Assembly (NCBI GenBank): GCA_947487895.1
Contig: CANKYF010000002.1
Coordinates: 310,001-374,000, forward strand
Length of the DNA: 64,000 nt
Reading direction: 5' to 3'
Origin: an uncultured Flavobacteriaceae bacterium
GTDB taxonomy: Bacteria > Bacteroidota > Bacteroidia > Flavobacteriales > Flavobacteriaceae
Position numbers and translations under genes: made by a program. The notes beneath the pieces were generated by a model. That model searched no databases. It saw only the letters and a list, made by a program, of their open reading frames with translations, and was not told the origin of the DNA. Numbering within the stretch: position 1 is the first letter of the stretch; each line of letters begins with the position of its first letter. Below are positions 45,501 to 56,313 of the stretch, in pieces.

Positions 45501-46396
45501 GTTGTTAGACCAGGTCCTTCAAAAGAATTCCATGATTGGTTTTGAGCACATCTAAAATCAATTTTGTCAAACGTGTCCGTACCTTCATCTCCAAAAACAG
45601 GAAATACTAGTTTTCCATCACCATATTTGTTCTTGAATAACAAGCGCATAGAATGTTTTGGGTTCCCTGGAACACGACTATAACGGCCTCTAATTCTAAG
45701 ACCTGCATCAACTTGAAAATTAGTGTTATTTTTAGGATCAATCATCTCTACAGAAACAGCTCGTTCCCAATCACTACCTTTATTTGCAGCATTAACATAG
45801 ATTCCATCATCTTCATCAAACATATCGTCATTATGAAATACTAATGAGTAGGTAGGAATATCTAATAGCGCATCATCAATTAAATTAGAATACCTTGGAT
45901 CTTCTGTTGTGTATATAGACATTTCGTAATCAATATCTTGTCGCGTTCCAAAGCCATTCCAACCTGCAGTATTATTATATTCTTCTGGCCAAATTCCTGC
46001 TGGATTTGTTTGTGAGATAACTTCGTCCTTAAAGATATAAGTATGTGTGATTGTCTTACTAGGGCTGTAGCTATCTGCAATAGCAATAGCTCTTACATGA
46101 ACTCCTGGTGTCATACCACCTCTGTTTAAAGAGTTAGTTGGATCTATTGTTATTTCTACTGGACTATCTGCTGTAAAACTATTTGAAGAGTTTTTAGGAT
46201 CACTTCCATCAAGTGTATATACTATTTCTGCTCCATTTAGATTTGAACTAATTGTTAATGTAAACGGGTTATCATAAAATCCTCTTGTGTGCGAAAATGA
46301 AGGTTCTTCAACAAAAGTTTGTGCATTAATAATTGTTGGCACTACTAATAATACAGTTAAAACGTATTTTACTGTATTTAAAATATTTTTATTCAT
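42569..46396 (-). CDS. Large CotH/lamin-tail protein with T9SS sorting domain
   Basis: About 1275 residues from ATG 46396. Signal peptide (ends TIINAQ), then an N-terminal chitobiase-C-like domain (~30-120; YTLDGSDP), a CotH kinase-like domain (~170-610; YGDGKLVFPVFGDEG, RCAQNQSWNS, YWGLYQIQERAEENF, IVHDMEKSM), a second chitobiase-C-like copy (YYTTDGTDP), lamin-tail domains (KITEIHYNPLD, IITEILSHTDEPQVDAIELYNP, IISEINYNPADDAPEFLAIKN quoted in part), and a C-terminal type A T9SS signal (DIYPNPAGDYITIKL, LRTGIYIVYI). It is thus secreted and anchored to the cell surface. Substrate of the CotH domain is unknown. Confidence 0.88.
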   Translation of the reverse strand: MNKNILNTVKYVLTVLLVVPTIINAQTFVEEPSFSHTRGFYDNPFTLTISSNLNGAEIVYTLDGSDPKNSSNSFTADSPVEITIDPTNSLNRGGMTPGVHVRAIAIADSYSPSKTITHTYIFKDEVISQTNPAGIWPEEYNNTAGWNGFGTRQDIDYEMSIYTTEDPRYSNLIDDALLDIPTYSLVFHNDDMFDEDDGIYVNAANKGSDWERAVSVEMIDPKNNTNFQVDAGLRIRGRYSRVPGNPKHSMRLLFKNKYGDGKLVFPVFGDEGTDTFDKIDFRCAQNQSWNSFEGPGLTTFIKEVFARETQGEMGHTYTKSRYCHLYLNGMYWGLYQIQERAEENFSETYFGGEKEDYDILKPDGDPLGPNDLNVVAKEGNTDSGIRMWNKVQAGLSSNTDYFDIQGMNPDGSRNKNLERLLDIDNLIDYLLIAFYTGSEDGPIVEFGGTKPNNFIAIYNRENPDGFKWIVHDMEKSMYSYAVNGDYPLSVTSFSSDFIWMNPIAIHQELMNNAEYRVKFADRAYRHFENNGVFTVANVLKRFEEKRDHINLPVIAEAARWGDGTYWAGEQNHQNWVDNVAGLLNDFVPFRTDVVIQQFKNLGIYTSLLPPVLSNNGTDLVGGEANLATNTSVSFNNPNPSGTIYYTTDGTDPRLVGGNTASNASSISNDASIQIAYSTNIKARIKNGADWSALIDLRITVDDNFEDLKITEIHYNPLDLNDGDKELFEFIEFKNTGAEAINLTGLYFVEGIDFKFETMILNPGDFVVLASDMASFNDRYGFNPNFIYEGSLKNSGEEISLVDAIGNPILSFEYEDKAPWPTAPDGLGNSLVPTNINPTSNPSDYNYWKASSTINGSPNADDSGVSYGPIIITEILSHTDEPQVDAIELYNPTASAIDIGYWFLSDKTDNPKRWQIPPNTLIPANSYLVFNEGHYNGGSLEYASNEFGSEFSLSSHGEDVVLYSGNSSNDLTGYATHVSFGEIENGVSFGRYVNSEQVEFFVAMEALTLGSINSLPRVGPVIISEINYNPADDAPEFLAIKNITNTTVNLFDNDNNNNTWKIEGIGFDFPTGISISSNETIFIIEEDANINDFIEDQELATSAQVFNMNGSLSNSGETIELLKAAPEYIKKGDTKFEYIIIEEVEYDDKMPWPTEADGYNALLGRVNENTFSNDPVNWEPVSKRAGSGLLNIIEEDILEFGIDIYPNPAGDYITIKLNNNREAAKALIYDLTGRLISSKSFSNNKISFETSNLRTGIYIVYIQTIKGSISKKFIKG

Positions 46397-46523
46397 AAAG
46401 TGCATTTTCAACGAAAGATAGATATTTTATTTTTATTACAAAAAATACTTTCAAATTTACATACAGTATTTCTAAAACATTGAAGATCTTTCACTTACTC
46501 CAAAATACACTAAGTGATATTTA

Positions 46524-47009
46524 TTAAAAAGTATGTTTTCTCTTCAACAAGCCAATAACCTCTTTAAAACCTTTGTCTTTGGCATAATCTAAAGCAGTTT
46601 TACCATCTTTATCTTTAATAGTAACATTTGCTTTGTGCTTTAAAAGAAGAGAAATCATTTTGGTTTGTCCATACATCGAAGCAAAAATTAGCGGAGTTAC
46701 ACCTTGCGTGTTTATTGTATTAATATCGGCACCATGTTTTAACAATGTAGTTGCTATACTGGTATTCCCTTTAAAAGCAACACCTAAAAGTGCTGTATTC
46801 CCTGAAGCATCAGTTGCATCTACTTCAGCATTATAGTTTAAGAGTAGTTCTACTAGGTCTTTTTTATCAAAATAAGCTGCAAATATTAATGGCGTAAAAC
46901 CACGTTGGTCTTTACCATTTACTAACTCAGGATGTAATTTTAAAAGTGTTTCCACGCGTTCTGGTTCACCAGATTGAACGGCACCCAAGAAAAAATTAAT
47001 ATCATTCAT
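46524..47009 (-). CDS. Ankyrin repeat protein, KatG partner
   Basis: 161 residues from ATG 47009 (MNDINFFLGAVQSGE). Four to five ankyrin repeats are visible: RGFTPLIFAAYFDKKDLVELLL, SGNTALLGVAFKGNTSIATTLL, QGVTPLIFASMYGQTKMISLLL and DGKTALDYAKDKG (given in part). No signal peptide. It is the gene after katG on the same strand (about 120 bases), the arrangement seen in Pseudomonas for katB-ankB, where the ankyrin protein supports catalase activity. Such a role is inferred here. Confidence 0.85.
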   Translation of the reverse strand: MNDINFFLGAVQSGEPERVETLLKLHPELVNGKDQRGFTPLIFAAYFDKKDLVELLLNYNAEVDATDASGNTALLGVAFKGNTSIATTLLKHGADINTINTQGVTPLIFASMYGQTKMISLLLKHKANVTIKDKDGKTALDYAKDKGFKEVIGLLKRKHTF

Positions 47010-47132
47010 ATTTTTTATGTAATTATCTTTTTCATTATTATTCAATAAATTAAAACCCACAAAATAAAAACTGGGATAAATATAATTTTATATTTATCCC
47101 AATTTCAACTAACAATTAAAAATCAATAACAC

Positions 47133-49337
<2,205 letters not shown>

Positions 49338-49578
49338 TTAGCTGTTCAATATTTATTTTGGAATAGCCTAAAGTTAGTAAATAACTGGATGCAAAACAGT
49401 TAAATATATTTTTATAAATTATATTTAAATTGATAAAATTTATGGACATAAAAAAAGCAATAGTTTTTAAATATAATTAACAGATAGATTCATAAATATT
49501 TTATAAAGATTGTTTACAATTACTGTTAAACGTATTAATTATTACTATTTTTAATTTCCAAAAATTAAAACATAAAAA

Positions 49579-50082
49579 ATGGCAACAGTAACATTAAAAG
49601 GAAACGCAATAAACACCTCTGGAAACTTACCTGAAGTAGGTAAAAAAGCACCAGATTTCATACTTACAGCAAACGATTTATCTTCAAAAAGTTTAGGAGA
49701 TTTTTCAGGGAGTAGACTAGTACTAAATATCTTCCCAAGTGTAGACACAGGAACTTGTGCTCAATCTGTAAGACAATTTAATACAGAAGCTAGTGAACTT
49801 GAAAACACTAAGGTATTATGTATTTCAAAAGATTTACCTTTTGCACATGCACGCTTTTGTGGTGCTGAAGGTTTAGAAAATGTAATTAGTTTATCAGACT
49901 TTAAAACTGGTGGTTTTGGAAAAGATTATGGATTAGATTTTGTTGATGGTCCTTTAGAAGGTTTATTATCTAGAAGTATTGTTGTTTTAGATGAAAACGG
50001 GACAGTACTTCATACTGAACAAGTAACAGAAACAGTTGACGAACCAAACTATAAAGCTGCTTTAGAGGCTTTGTATAACTAA
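49579..50082 (+). CDS. tpx: Thiol peroxidase
   Basis: 167 residues. Atypical 2-Cys peroxiredoxin: peroxidatic Cys in PSVDTGTCAQSVR near residue 60 and resolving Cys in ARFCGAEGL near residue 94. Length and text match Tpx. It reduces lipid and H2O2 peroxides using thioredoxin. The divergent neighbour is katG, so they may share a stress-responsive control region. Immediately followed (5 bases) by the DgkA-type gene. Confidence 0.93.
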   Translation: MATVTLKGNAINTSGNLPEVGKKAPDFILTANDLSSKSLGDFSGSRLVLNIFPSVDTGTCAQSVRQFNTEASELENTKVLCISKDLPFAHARFCGAEGLENVISLSDFKTGGFGKDYGLDFVDGPLEGLLSRSIVVLDENGTVLHTEQVTETVDEPNYKAALEALYN

Positions 50083-50087
50083 AATTT

Positions 50088-50456
50088 ATGTCAAAAAAAG
50101 AATCCTTCTTAGTAAATAGACTTAAAAGTGTAGGATATGCTTTTAAAGGTGCTATATTCCTAATTAAAACTGAAGCCAGTATTAAAATACAGGTAGCTTT
50201 GGCTATTTTAGTCACTACAGCAGGATTCTTTTTTGATATTTCTAGCACAGAATGGATTTTACAATGTTTTGCCGTTGCACTTGTAATGTCTATTGAAGGT
50301 GTAAATACTGCTATTGAAGCTGTAGCAGATTTTATTCACCCAGAACACCACAAAAAAATTGGCATTATTAAAGATATAGCTGCAGGGGCTGTATTTATCG
50401 CAGCTTTCTTCGCTTCAATTATAGGAGGCATTATCTATCTTCCTAAGATTTTTTGA
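50088..50456 (+). CDS. dgkA: Diacylglycerol kinase, DgkA type
   Basis: 122 residues with three membrane helices and the family motif MSIEGVNTAIEAVADFI near residue 67 (Glu and Asn in the active site). It phosphorylates diacylglycerol or undecaprenol at the inner membrane. Text and length match the small prokaryotic DgkA/undecaprenol kinase family. It lies 5 bases after tpx and the two are likely co-transcribed, although the functions are unrelated. The start ATG at 50088 is well placed. Confidence 0.9.
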   Translation: MSKKESFLVNRLKSVGYAFKGAIFLIKTEASIKIQVALAILVTTAGFFFDISSTEWILQCFAVALVMSIEGVNTAIEAVADFIHPEHHKKIGIIKDIAAGAVFIAAFFASIIGGIIYLPKIF

Positions 50457-50830
50457 AATAATCATCAATTTTTAATCGATATACTTTAATTATTCTAAAC
50501 ACACCCCTTACTCCCCTCTTCTAGAGGGGAAACTCATTCTCTATATTATTATGTAACAGTTTCCCTCCTAACAAGGAGGGATTAAGGGAGGTGTATAATT
50601 AATTTGAACAAATACCTCCAAAGAATGTTCAAGTACCATTATATCTTAAACCATAAATTATTTAAAGAGCACTTAATTATCATTGAGGTTAACTCAACTA
50701 TATATTTTGAATTCATTGTAATGCAATTTTTCAAAATAAAGTTTCGTTAACGTTAGTAATTTGTATTTTTGTTGCATCGTGTCATAACCGATGTTATTCT
50801 GAAACAAATTCAGAACTCAATAAACCATTA
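50457..50830. repeat. Spacer with two-armed G/C-rich palindromic element
   Basis: The 374-base spacer between dgkA and ftsK holds at about 50500-50602 an inverted repeat made of two hairpins: CCCCTCTTCTAGAGGGG at 50513 and CCCTCCTAACAAGGAGGG at about 50564, flanked by outer ACACCCCTTACTCC and GGGAGGTGT arms. The G/C-rich text is unlike its AT-rich surroundings and looks like a REP-type mobile repeat. The rest is AT-rich, with a promoter box for ftsK at 50764. Confidence 0.65.
50764..50771 (+). promoter_or_regulatory. ftsK promoter -7 box
   Basis: TATTTTTG, matching TAnnTTTG, 60 bases before the ATG at 50831. A -33 candidate was not found. Confidence 0.4.
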
Positions 50831-53230
50831 ATGGCGAAGAAAAAAACCAGAACCAAAAAATCAACTAATAAAAAGCCTAAAGCTCCAAGTTTCAAACTAT
50901 CTAATCAACAAAAGCTTGTTTTTGGTAGTCTTTTGGTAATCTTAGGGCTTTCTTTGTGTATTGCCTTTGTTTCTTATTTCTTTCATGGAGAAATAGATCA
51001 AAGTGCTCTTTCAAACTTTGGATCAAGAGAGGTTAAAGCTCAAAATTGGTTGAGTAAATTTGGAGCTCATTTAGGAGAGTTTTTTATTCATAAAGGCTTT
51101 GGTATTTCTTCATTTATTTTTGCTGGTCTGCTTTTTTTATCAGGCGTGTATGTTTTAATGAACTTACCAAAAGCTAAACTAAGAAAACATTGGTTTTGGG
51201 GCTGTTTAATTATCATTTGGTTAGCCATATTCTTTGGTTTTTTTGCAGATAAAAACGACTTATTAGGTGGTGCTATTGGTTTTGAAACAAATACCTATTT
51301 ACAAGATTATATTGGTAAAATAGGAACTTCTCTCCTATTGCTTTTTGGTTTAATAACTTATGCTGCCACTCGTTTTGGTCTTACTTTTGAAAGTATTACC
51401 AATCTTTTCAAATCAGCTAAAAAAGATATAAAGGATGAATTTTCAGATTTAAGAAAAGATGTTATTGTTGCTGTAGATAATAATCTATCAGATGAAGCTG
51501 AAGCCTTTAAATCTGCTTTTGAAGTACCTTTAGATAATCCTATTAAAGAAGATACATTTAAAGTAACACCTAAGATTGAAAAACCTGAGGTAAAAATTGA
51601 AGTAACACCTCCTGAAGCTGAAGTACCAGCCGAAGAAGAAAATATTGAAATAAAAGTTGAGACTATTGCCGAAGAACTATCGGAAACTGATAACCTAGCA
51701 AATAAGTTGGTTGAAGATTTTGGACAATTTGACCCTACTCTAGAATTAGGGAATTATCAATTTCCGCCTTTAGACCTTCTTAAAAAATATGATACAGAAG
51801 GCATCACCATTAATAAAGAAGAATTAGAAGAAAATAAAAATAAAATAGTTGAAACCTTAAGCAACTATAAAATAGGTATTGCGAGTATAAAAGCTACCAT
51901 TGGACCAACGGTAACGCTTTATGAAATTGTACCAGAAGCAGGAATTAGAATTTCAAAGATTAAAAATCTAGAAGACGATATCGCGTTATCTCTTGCTGCT
52001 CTAGGTATTAGAATTATTGCTCCAATTCCAGGTAAAGGAACCATTGGTATTGAAGTACCTAATAAGACTTCTACCATTGTATCTATGCATTCTGTAATTG
52101 CCTCTAAAAAATTCCAGAGTTCAGAAATGCAATTACCAATAGCTTTAGGTAAAACTATTAGCAATGAAACATTTGTGGTAGACTTAGCTAAAATGCCTCA
52201 CTTACTTATGGCTGGTGCTACCGGGCAAGGTAAATCGGTTGGTTTAAATGCAGTTTTATCATCTTTACTCTATAAAAAACATCCTGCTGAAGTTAAATTC
52301 ATTTTAGTAGATCCTAAAAAGGTAGAACTAACTTTATATAATAAAATTGAACGCCACTATCTAGCAAAATTACCTGATAGTGAAGAAGCCATTATTACAG
52401 ATAACACAAAAGTGATCAATACCTTAAACTCGCTTTGTATAGAAATGGACAACCGTTATGAGTTGTTAAAAAACGCTATGTGTAGAAACATTGCTGAATA
52501 CAATGCTAAGTTTAAAGCCAGAAAATTAAATCCGAATGACGGACATCAATTCTTACCATATATAGTATTAGTGGTTGATGAGTTTGCAGATTTAATTATG
52601 ACTGCAGGTAAAGAGGTTGAAACACCTATTGCTCGTTTAGCGCAATTAGCACGTGCTATTGGTATTCATTTAATAATAGCTACGCAGCGTCCTTCTGTAA
52701 ACGTAATTACTGGTATTATCAAAGCCAATTTCCCTGCAAGAATTGCGTTTAGAGTAACATCTAAAATAGATTCAAGAACCATTTTAGATGGTGGTGGTGC
52801 AGATCAATTAATTGGTCGCGGTGATATGTTATACACACAAGGTAACGACATGATACGTATTCAGTGTGCTTTTGTTGATACACCTGAAGTTGAAAAAATA
52901 ACAGATTATATAGGCTCGCAAAAGGCATATCCAGATGCTTATTTACTTCCTGAATATGTTGGTGAAGAAAGTGGCACAGGTATTGATATAGATATATCAG
53001 ATAGAGATAAGTTATTTAAAGATGCAGCTATTGTTATAGTAACAGCGCAGCAAGGTTCTGCTTCTTTATTACAACGAAAATTAAAATTAGGTTATAATAG
53101 AGCTGGTAGATTGATAGATCAATTAGAAGCTGCTGGTATCGTTGGTGCGTTTGAAGGCAGTAAAGCAAGACAAGTTCTAATTCCAGATCTTACAGCTCTA
53201 GATCAACACTTAGAAAATGAAGGTCAATAA
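50831..53230 (+). CDS. ftsK: DNA translocase FtsK/SpoIIIE
   Basis: 799 residues. N-terminus basic, then four or five membrane helices (~35-55, 95-112, 120-140, 155-175), a variable acidic linker (~190-300), and the alpha-beta-gamma motor: Walker A GATGQGKSVG near residue 460, Walker B IVLVVDEFADLI, and the C-terminal winged-helix gamma domain (LLQRKLKLGYNRAGRLIDQLE, in part). It pumps DNA to resolve chromosome dimers at the septum. It is followed after 20 bases by a LolA-like gene and then an LptF/G-like gene, probably one transcript. Confidence 0.95.
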   Translation: MAKKKTRTKKSTNKKPKAPSFKLSNQQKLVFGSLLVILGLSLCIAFVSYFFHGEIDQSALSNFGSREVKAQNWLSKFGAHLGEFFIHKGFGISSFIFAGLLFLSGVYVLMNLPKAKLRKHWFWGCLIIIWLAIFFGFFADKNDLLGGAIGFETNTYLQDYIGKIGTSLLLLFGLITYAATRFGLTFESITNLFKSAKKDIKDEFSDLRKDVIVAVDNNLSDEAEAFKSAFEVPLDNPIKEDTFKVTPKIEKPEVKIEVTPPEAEVPAEEENIEIKVETIAEELSETDNLANKLVEDFGQFDPTLELGNYQFPPLDLLKKYDTEGITINKEELEENKNKIVETLSNYKIGIASIKATIGPTVTLYEIVPEAGIRISKIKNLEDDIALSLAALGIRIIAPIPGKGTIGIEVPNKTSTIVSMHSVIASKKFQSSEMQLPIALGKTISNETFVVDLAKMPHLLMAGATGQGKSVGLNAVLSSLLYKKHPAEVKFILVDPKKVELTLYNKIERHYLAKLPDSEEAIITDNTKVINTLNSLCIEMDNRYELLKNAMCRNIAEYNAKFKARKLNPNDGHQFLPYIVLVVDEFADLIMTAGKEVETPIARLAQLARAIGIHLIIATQRPSVNVITGIIKANFPARIAFRVTSKIDSRTILDGGGADQLIGRGDMLYTQGNDMIRIQCAFVDTPEVEKITDYIGSQKAYPDAYLLPEYVGEESGTGIDIDISDRDKLFKDAAIVIVTAQQGSASLLQRKLKLGYNRAGRLIDQLEAAGIVGAFEGSKARQVLIPDLTALDQHLENEGQ

Positions 53231-53250
53231 ATTGGCATAAAAAAAATTAC

Positions 53251-53907
53251 ATGAAATACACTAAAACAAATATGAGAATTGTAGTCGCTTTTTTATTAGT
53301 AATGTTTACCATAAGCATGTCTGCTCAAAATAAAGGAAAAGCACTATTAGACGAAGTATCTAAAAAAGTAAAGAGCTATGATAATATTTCAATAGATTTT
53401 AAATATACACTTGAAAATACTTCAGAAAACATCAAGCAAGAAACAAGAGGTGATGTAGTGCTACAAGGCGAAAAATATAAATTAAACATTCTTGGTATTA
53501 CACGATTATTTGATGGAAATAAAACCTACAGCATTAGCCCTGAAGATGAAGAAGTTACTATTTCTTCAGAAAGTGAAGATGAAGAAGATGCTATAACACC
53601 TAGTAAAATGTTGTCTTTTTATGAAGAAGGATACACCTATGCTTTAGATATTGAACAAAATATTAAAGGAAGAAAAATTCAGTATGTAAAATTAATTCCA
53701 ATTGACTCAAATTCAGAACTTAAAAGTTTACTATTAGGTATTGATACAAAAACAAAGCATATTTATAATTTGATTCAAATTGGTAAAAACGGATCAAAAA
53801 CAACACTTACTGTAAATTCTTTTAAAACAAATCAAACTATTTCAAAAACCTTATTTACCTTTGATGCCAATAAATACCAAGACTATTACATCAACAAATT
53901 AGACTAG
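53251..53907 (+). CDS. LolA-like outer membrane lipoprotein carrier
   Basis: 218 residues. Signal peptide with a hydrophobic core (MRIVVAFLLVMFTISMSAQ), start at 53251 giving a basic lead, or 53272 for the bare peptide. The mature protein is a beta-rich LolA/LolB fold (ISIDFKYTLENTSEN, RGDVVLQGEKYKLNILG, ITRLFDGNKTYSI in short pieces). It likely shuttles lipoproteins across the periplasm. It lies between ftsK and an LptF/G-like permease, so an envelope role fits. Confidence 0.85.
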   Translation: MKYTKTNMRIVVAFLLVMFTISMSAQNKGKALLDEVSKKVKSYDNISIDFKYTLENTSENIKQETRGDVVLQGEKYKLNILGITRLFDGNKTYSISPEDEEVTISSESEDEEDAITPSKMLSFYEEGYTYALDIEQNIKGRKIQYVKLIPIDSNSELKSLLLGIDTKTKHIYNLIQIGKNGSKTTLTVNSFKTNQTISKTLFTFDANKYQDYYINKLD

Positions 53908-53917
53908 GTTATCTGGT

Positions 53918-56275
53918 GTGAAAATTTTAGATAGATACATACTTAAAACGTACCTAAAAACTTTTATCAGCGTGTTTTTAATACTCATACTGATATTTAT
54001 TTTACAAACTATTTGGCTCTATATAAGAGAGCTATCTGGTAAAGATTTAGACTTACTTATAGTTGGGAAGTTTTTACTTTACTTTATGCCAAAACTAATT
54101 CCCTTAGTTTTACCTCTTACTATTTTACTTGCTTCTATTATGGTTTTTGGAAATTTTGCCGAAAACTATGAGTTTGCAGCAATGAAATCTACTGGCATCT
54201 CTTTGCAACGAGCCATGTCTGGCTTAAGTATTTTTATAATAGGATTATCCATTACTGCCTTTTTCTTTTCTAATAATGTAATTCCATGGGCTGAATTAAA
54301 TTCTTTCAACCTAAGAAAAAACATTGCAAAATTAAAACCCGCTGCTGCCATTGCTGAAGGGCAGTTCAACCAAATAATGAACTACAATATAAAAGTAGAA
54401 AAAAAATATGGTGAGAAAGATAGGTTTTTAGAAGATGTTACAATACACATGAAAAGTCGTGATGGCAGAAAAAATGCTACTACCATAAAATCTGAAACAG
54501 GTGAATTTATCAGTGGTGAAGATTCTGATGTTCTAAAACTTATTTTGTATAATGGTAACTATTACAGTGATGTTTCCAACAATAAATCTAAAAATAGAAA
54601 TAAAAAACCTTTTGCTAAAAGTTCTTTTGAAAAATACATTATCAATATAGATTTAAGTTCAATGAATGATGTTGATATTGATGAGCAGTCTCATACTGGG
54701 AAATATAATATGCTACCCATTAGCGGGTTAACTAAAACTATAGATTCTTTAGAACAAAGAGCGGAAGATGAAAATATAGCACTATCAAAAACCTTAATAC
54801 AGCGATCATCCATAAATGCTAAGCCAAAAAACAAAAAAAATGTAGAAATACATAAAGATTCTCTTTATTCAGGAGAAGTTTTAGACATATTTGAAACTAG
54901 AAAAAAAGTAGAACTATTACAGTCTGCAAGCAGAGCTGTAGTAAGTGCGAAACAAATTTTAGTATCCAAGAAAGAGACAAAGAAAAAAGCTAAATCTTGG
55001 ATAAATAGGCACTATATTTCCTATCATGAAAAGTTCGCTTTGGGTTTTGCATGTGTTATTCTGTTTTTTGTTGGAGCACCATTAGGAGCCTTGATAAGAA
55101 AAGGAGGTATTGGCTTACCTATGGTCATTGCCATATTACTGTTTTTAACTTACCATTTCATTGGAATTTTTGCTACTAATAGTGCTAAAAACGGGAGTTT
55201 TAGTCCCGTTTTGGCAAGCTGGTTTTCTACGTTGGTTATGCTACCCTTAAGTATATTCTTAACGCGAAGAGCAACTGCGGATAAATCTTTGTTTGAAGGA
55301 GAGGGTATTTTTGAATTTCTCAAAAAATTATTTAAAATTAAAAAGAAAATACCAAAGTTAGATACTTCTATATTTAGTGATACTGACACTGAATTTACTA
55401 CTTTAGATTCTTATGAAAACGATAAGCTCATAAATATAACTAAAAACCACAAAGAGTTTGGGTATAAAGCTATTTATAGAAACACTGCCTTAAAAATTCT
55501 AAATGACAGAGGTATAACCAATCAGCAACTAAAGTTCTCTGGTAATTTTAATAATAGAGAATATGAGCAAATAGTCAATCTTAAAAATAAATATGAAGAA
55601 GATGCTAAACTCACTTTTATTCTATATATCTTTTCTGTAGTTATATCTATACCTGGTGCTATTCTTGAGAATAACAACTTTCCAAAAATTGGCATAACAC
55701 TTCTTGTGATAGGCTATTTAGGTCAACTAATACTAATATTTTCTTTTATTAAAACCTGTTTGAGTGAACATAGTTATTTTAAACATACGGGTAAAAGTCT
55801 TTCCGCAAGTAATTTCCTTGCTTATTTACTTGGAATCCCCTTATACTTTGTAGTTTATTTTTTTCAGAAAAAAGAGTTTGAAAAAGATTTAGATTTAGGT
55901 TTAAGTGATAAAGACAAGACAAATAAAATTGAACTAAGTGAAACTGCTCAAAAATCAAAAATAGATTATAAAGCTCACTCTGTATATAGTATAATTTTAT
56001 ATAGTGTAGGTGTTCTTCTTCTTGTGGCTTATTTTATTTTTAGAAATAATAAATTGCCTCATTTAGCATCAGCATCCATACAATTAAGCATAGCGTCTCT
56101 TGTACTCTTTCTAATTTATTATATAAAATCTATTTTCAATTTAAATTCACTTTATTCTTTAGAAAGTTTAAAATCAAAGAAACCAAATATTTTACTTACT
56201 ATTATTGGCTTTCCATTATATTGGATAACGTTCTCTATTTTTAAAACAAAAATTAAAGAAGACTTAAACGCTTAA
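53918..56275 (+). CDS. LptF/LptG family permease with long C-terminal extension
   Basis: 785 residues from GTG 53918. The first ~470 residues are an LptF/G-type permease: MKILDRYILKTYLKTF, first membrane group to ~140, a periplasmic beta domain (~150-330), then further helices (~365-460; GFACVILFFVGAPLGALIRKGG). This is part of the lipopolysaccharide export complex. The remaining ~320 residues are an added region with a soluble segment (NTALKILNDRGIT) and five to six more helices, not part of ordinary LptF or LptG. Only one such permease gene is seen here. Confidence 0.8.
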   Translation: MKILDRYILKTYLKTFISVFLILILIFILQTIWLYIRELSGKDLDLLIVGKFLLYFMPKLIPLVLPLTILLASIMVFGNFAENYEFAAMKSTGISLQRAMSGLSIFIIGLSITAFFFSNNVIPWAELNSFNLRKNIAKLKPAAAIAEGQFNQIMNYNIKVEKKYGEKDRFLEDVTIHMKSRDGRKNATTIKSETGEFISGEDSDVLKLILYNGNYYSDVSNNKSKNRNKKPFAKSSFEKYIINIDLSSMNDVDIDEQSHTGKYNMLPISGLTKTIDSLEQRAEDENIALSKTLIQRSSINAKPKNKKNVEIHKDSLYSGEVLDIFETRKKVELLQSASRAVVSAKQILVSKKETKKKAKSWINRHYISYHEKFALGFACVILFFVGAPLGALIRKGGIGLPMVIAILLFLTYHFIGIFATNSAKNGSFSPVLASWFSTLVMLPLSIFLTRRATADKSLFEGEGIFEFLKKLFKIKKKIPKLDTSIFSDTDTEFTTLDSYENDKLINITKNHKEFGYKAIYRNTALKILNDRGITNQQLKFSGNFNNREYEQIVNLKNKYEEDAKLTFILYIFSVVISIPGAILENNNFPKIGITLLVIGYLGQLILIFSFIKTCLSEHSYFKHTGKSLSASNFLAYLLGIPLYFVVYFFQKKEFEKDLDLGLSDKDKTNKIELSETAQKSKIDYKAHSVYSIILYSVGVLLLVAYFIFRNNKLPHLASASIQLSIASLVLFLIYYIKSIFNLNSLYSLESLKSKKPNILLTIIGFPLYWITFSIFKTKIKEDLNA

Positions 56276-56301
56276 TAGTTTAGAATCTTTAAAATAAGCA
56301 A

Positions 56302-56309
56302 TATCTTTG
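56302..56309 (+). promoter_or_regulatory. ribB promoter -7 box
   Basis: TATCTTTG, exact TAnnTTTG, only 4 bases before the ATG at 56314; transcription would begin near that codon. The next in-frame ATG at 56329 may therefore be the true start. Confidence 0.5.
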
Positions 56310-56313
56310 TTGC

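Noticed and set aside
45880-46086. Minus-strand 68-codon frame inside the CotH gene
   Set aside because: It is an out-of-frame overlap of the long T9SS protein, whose frame and domains are clear.
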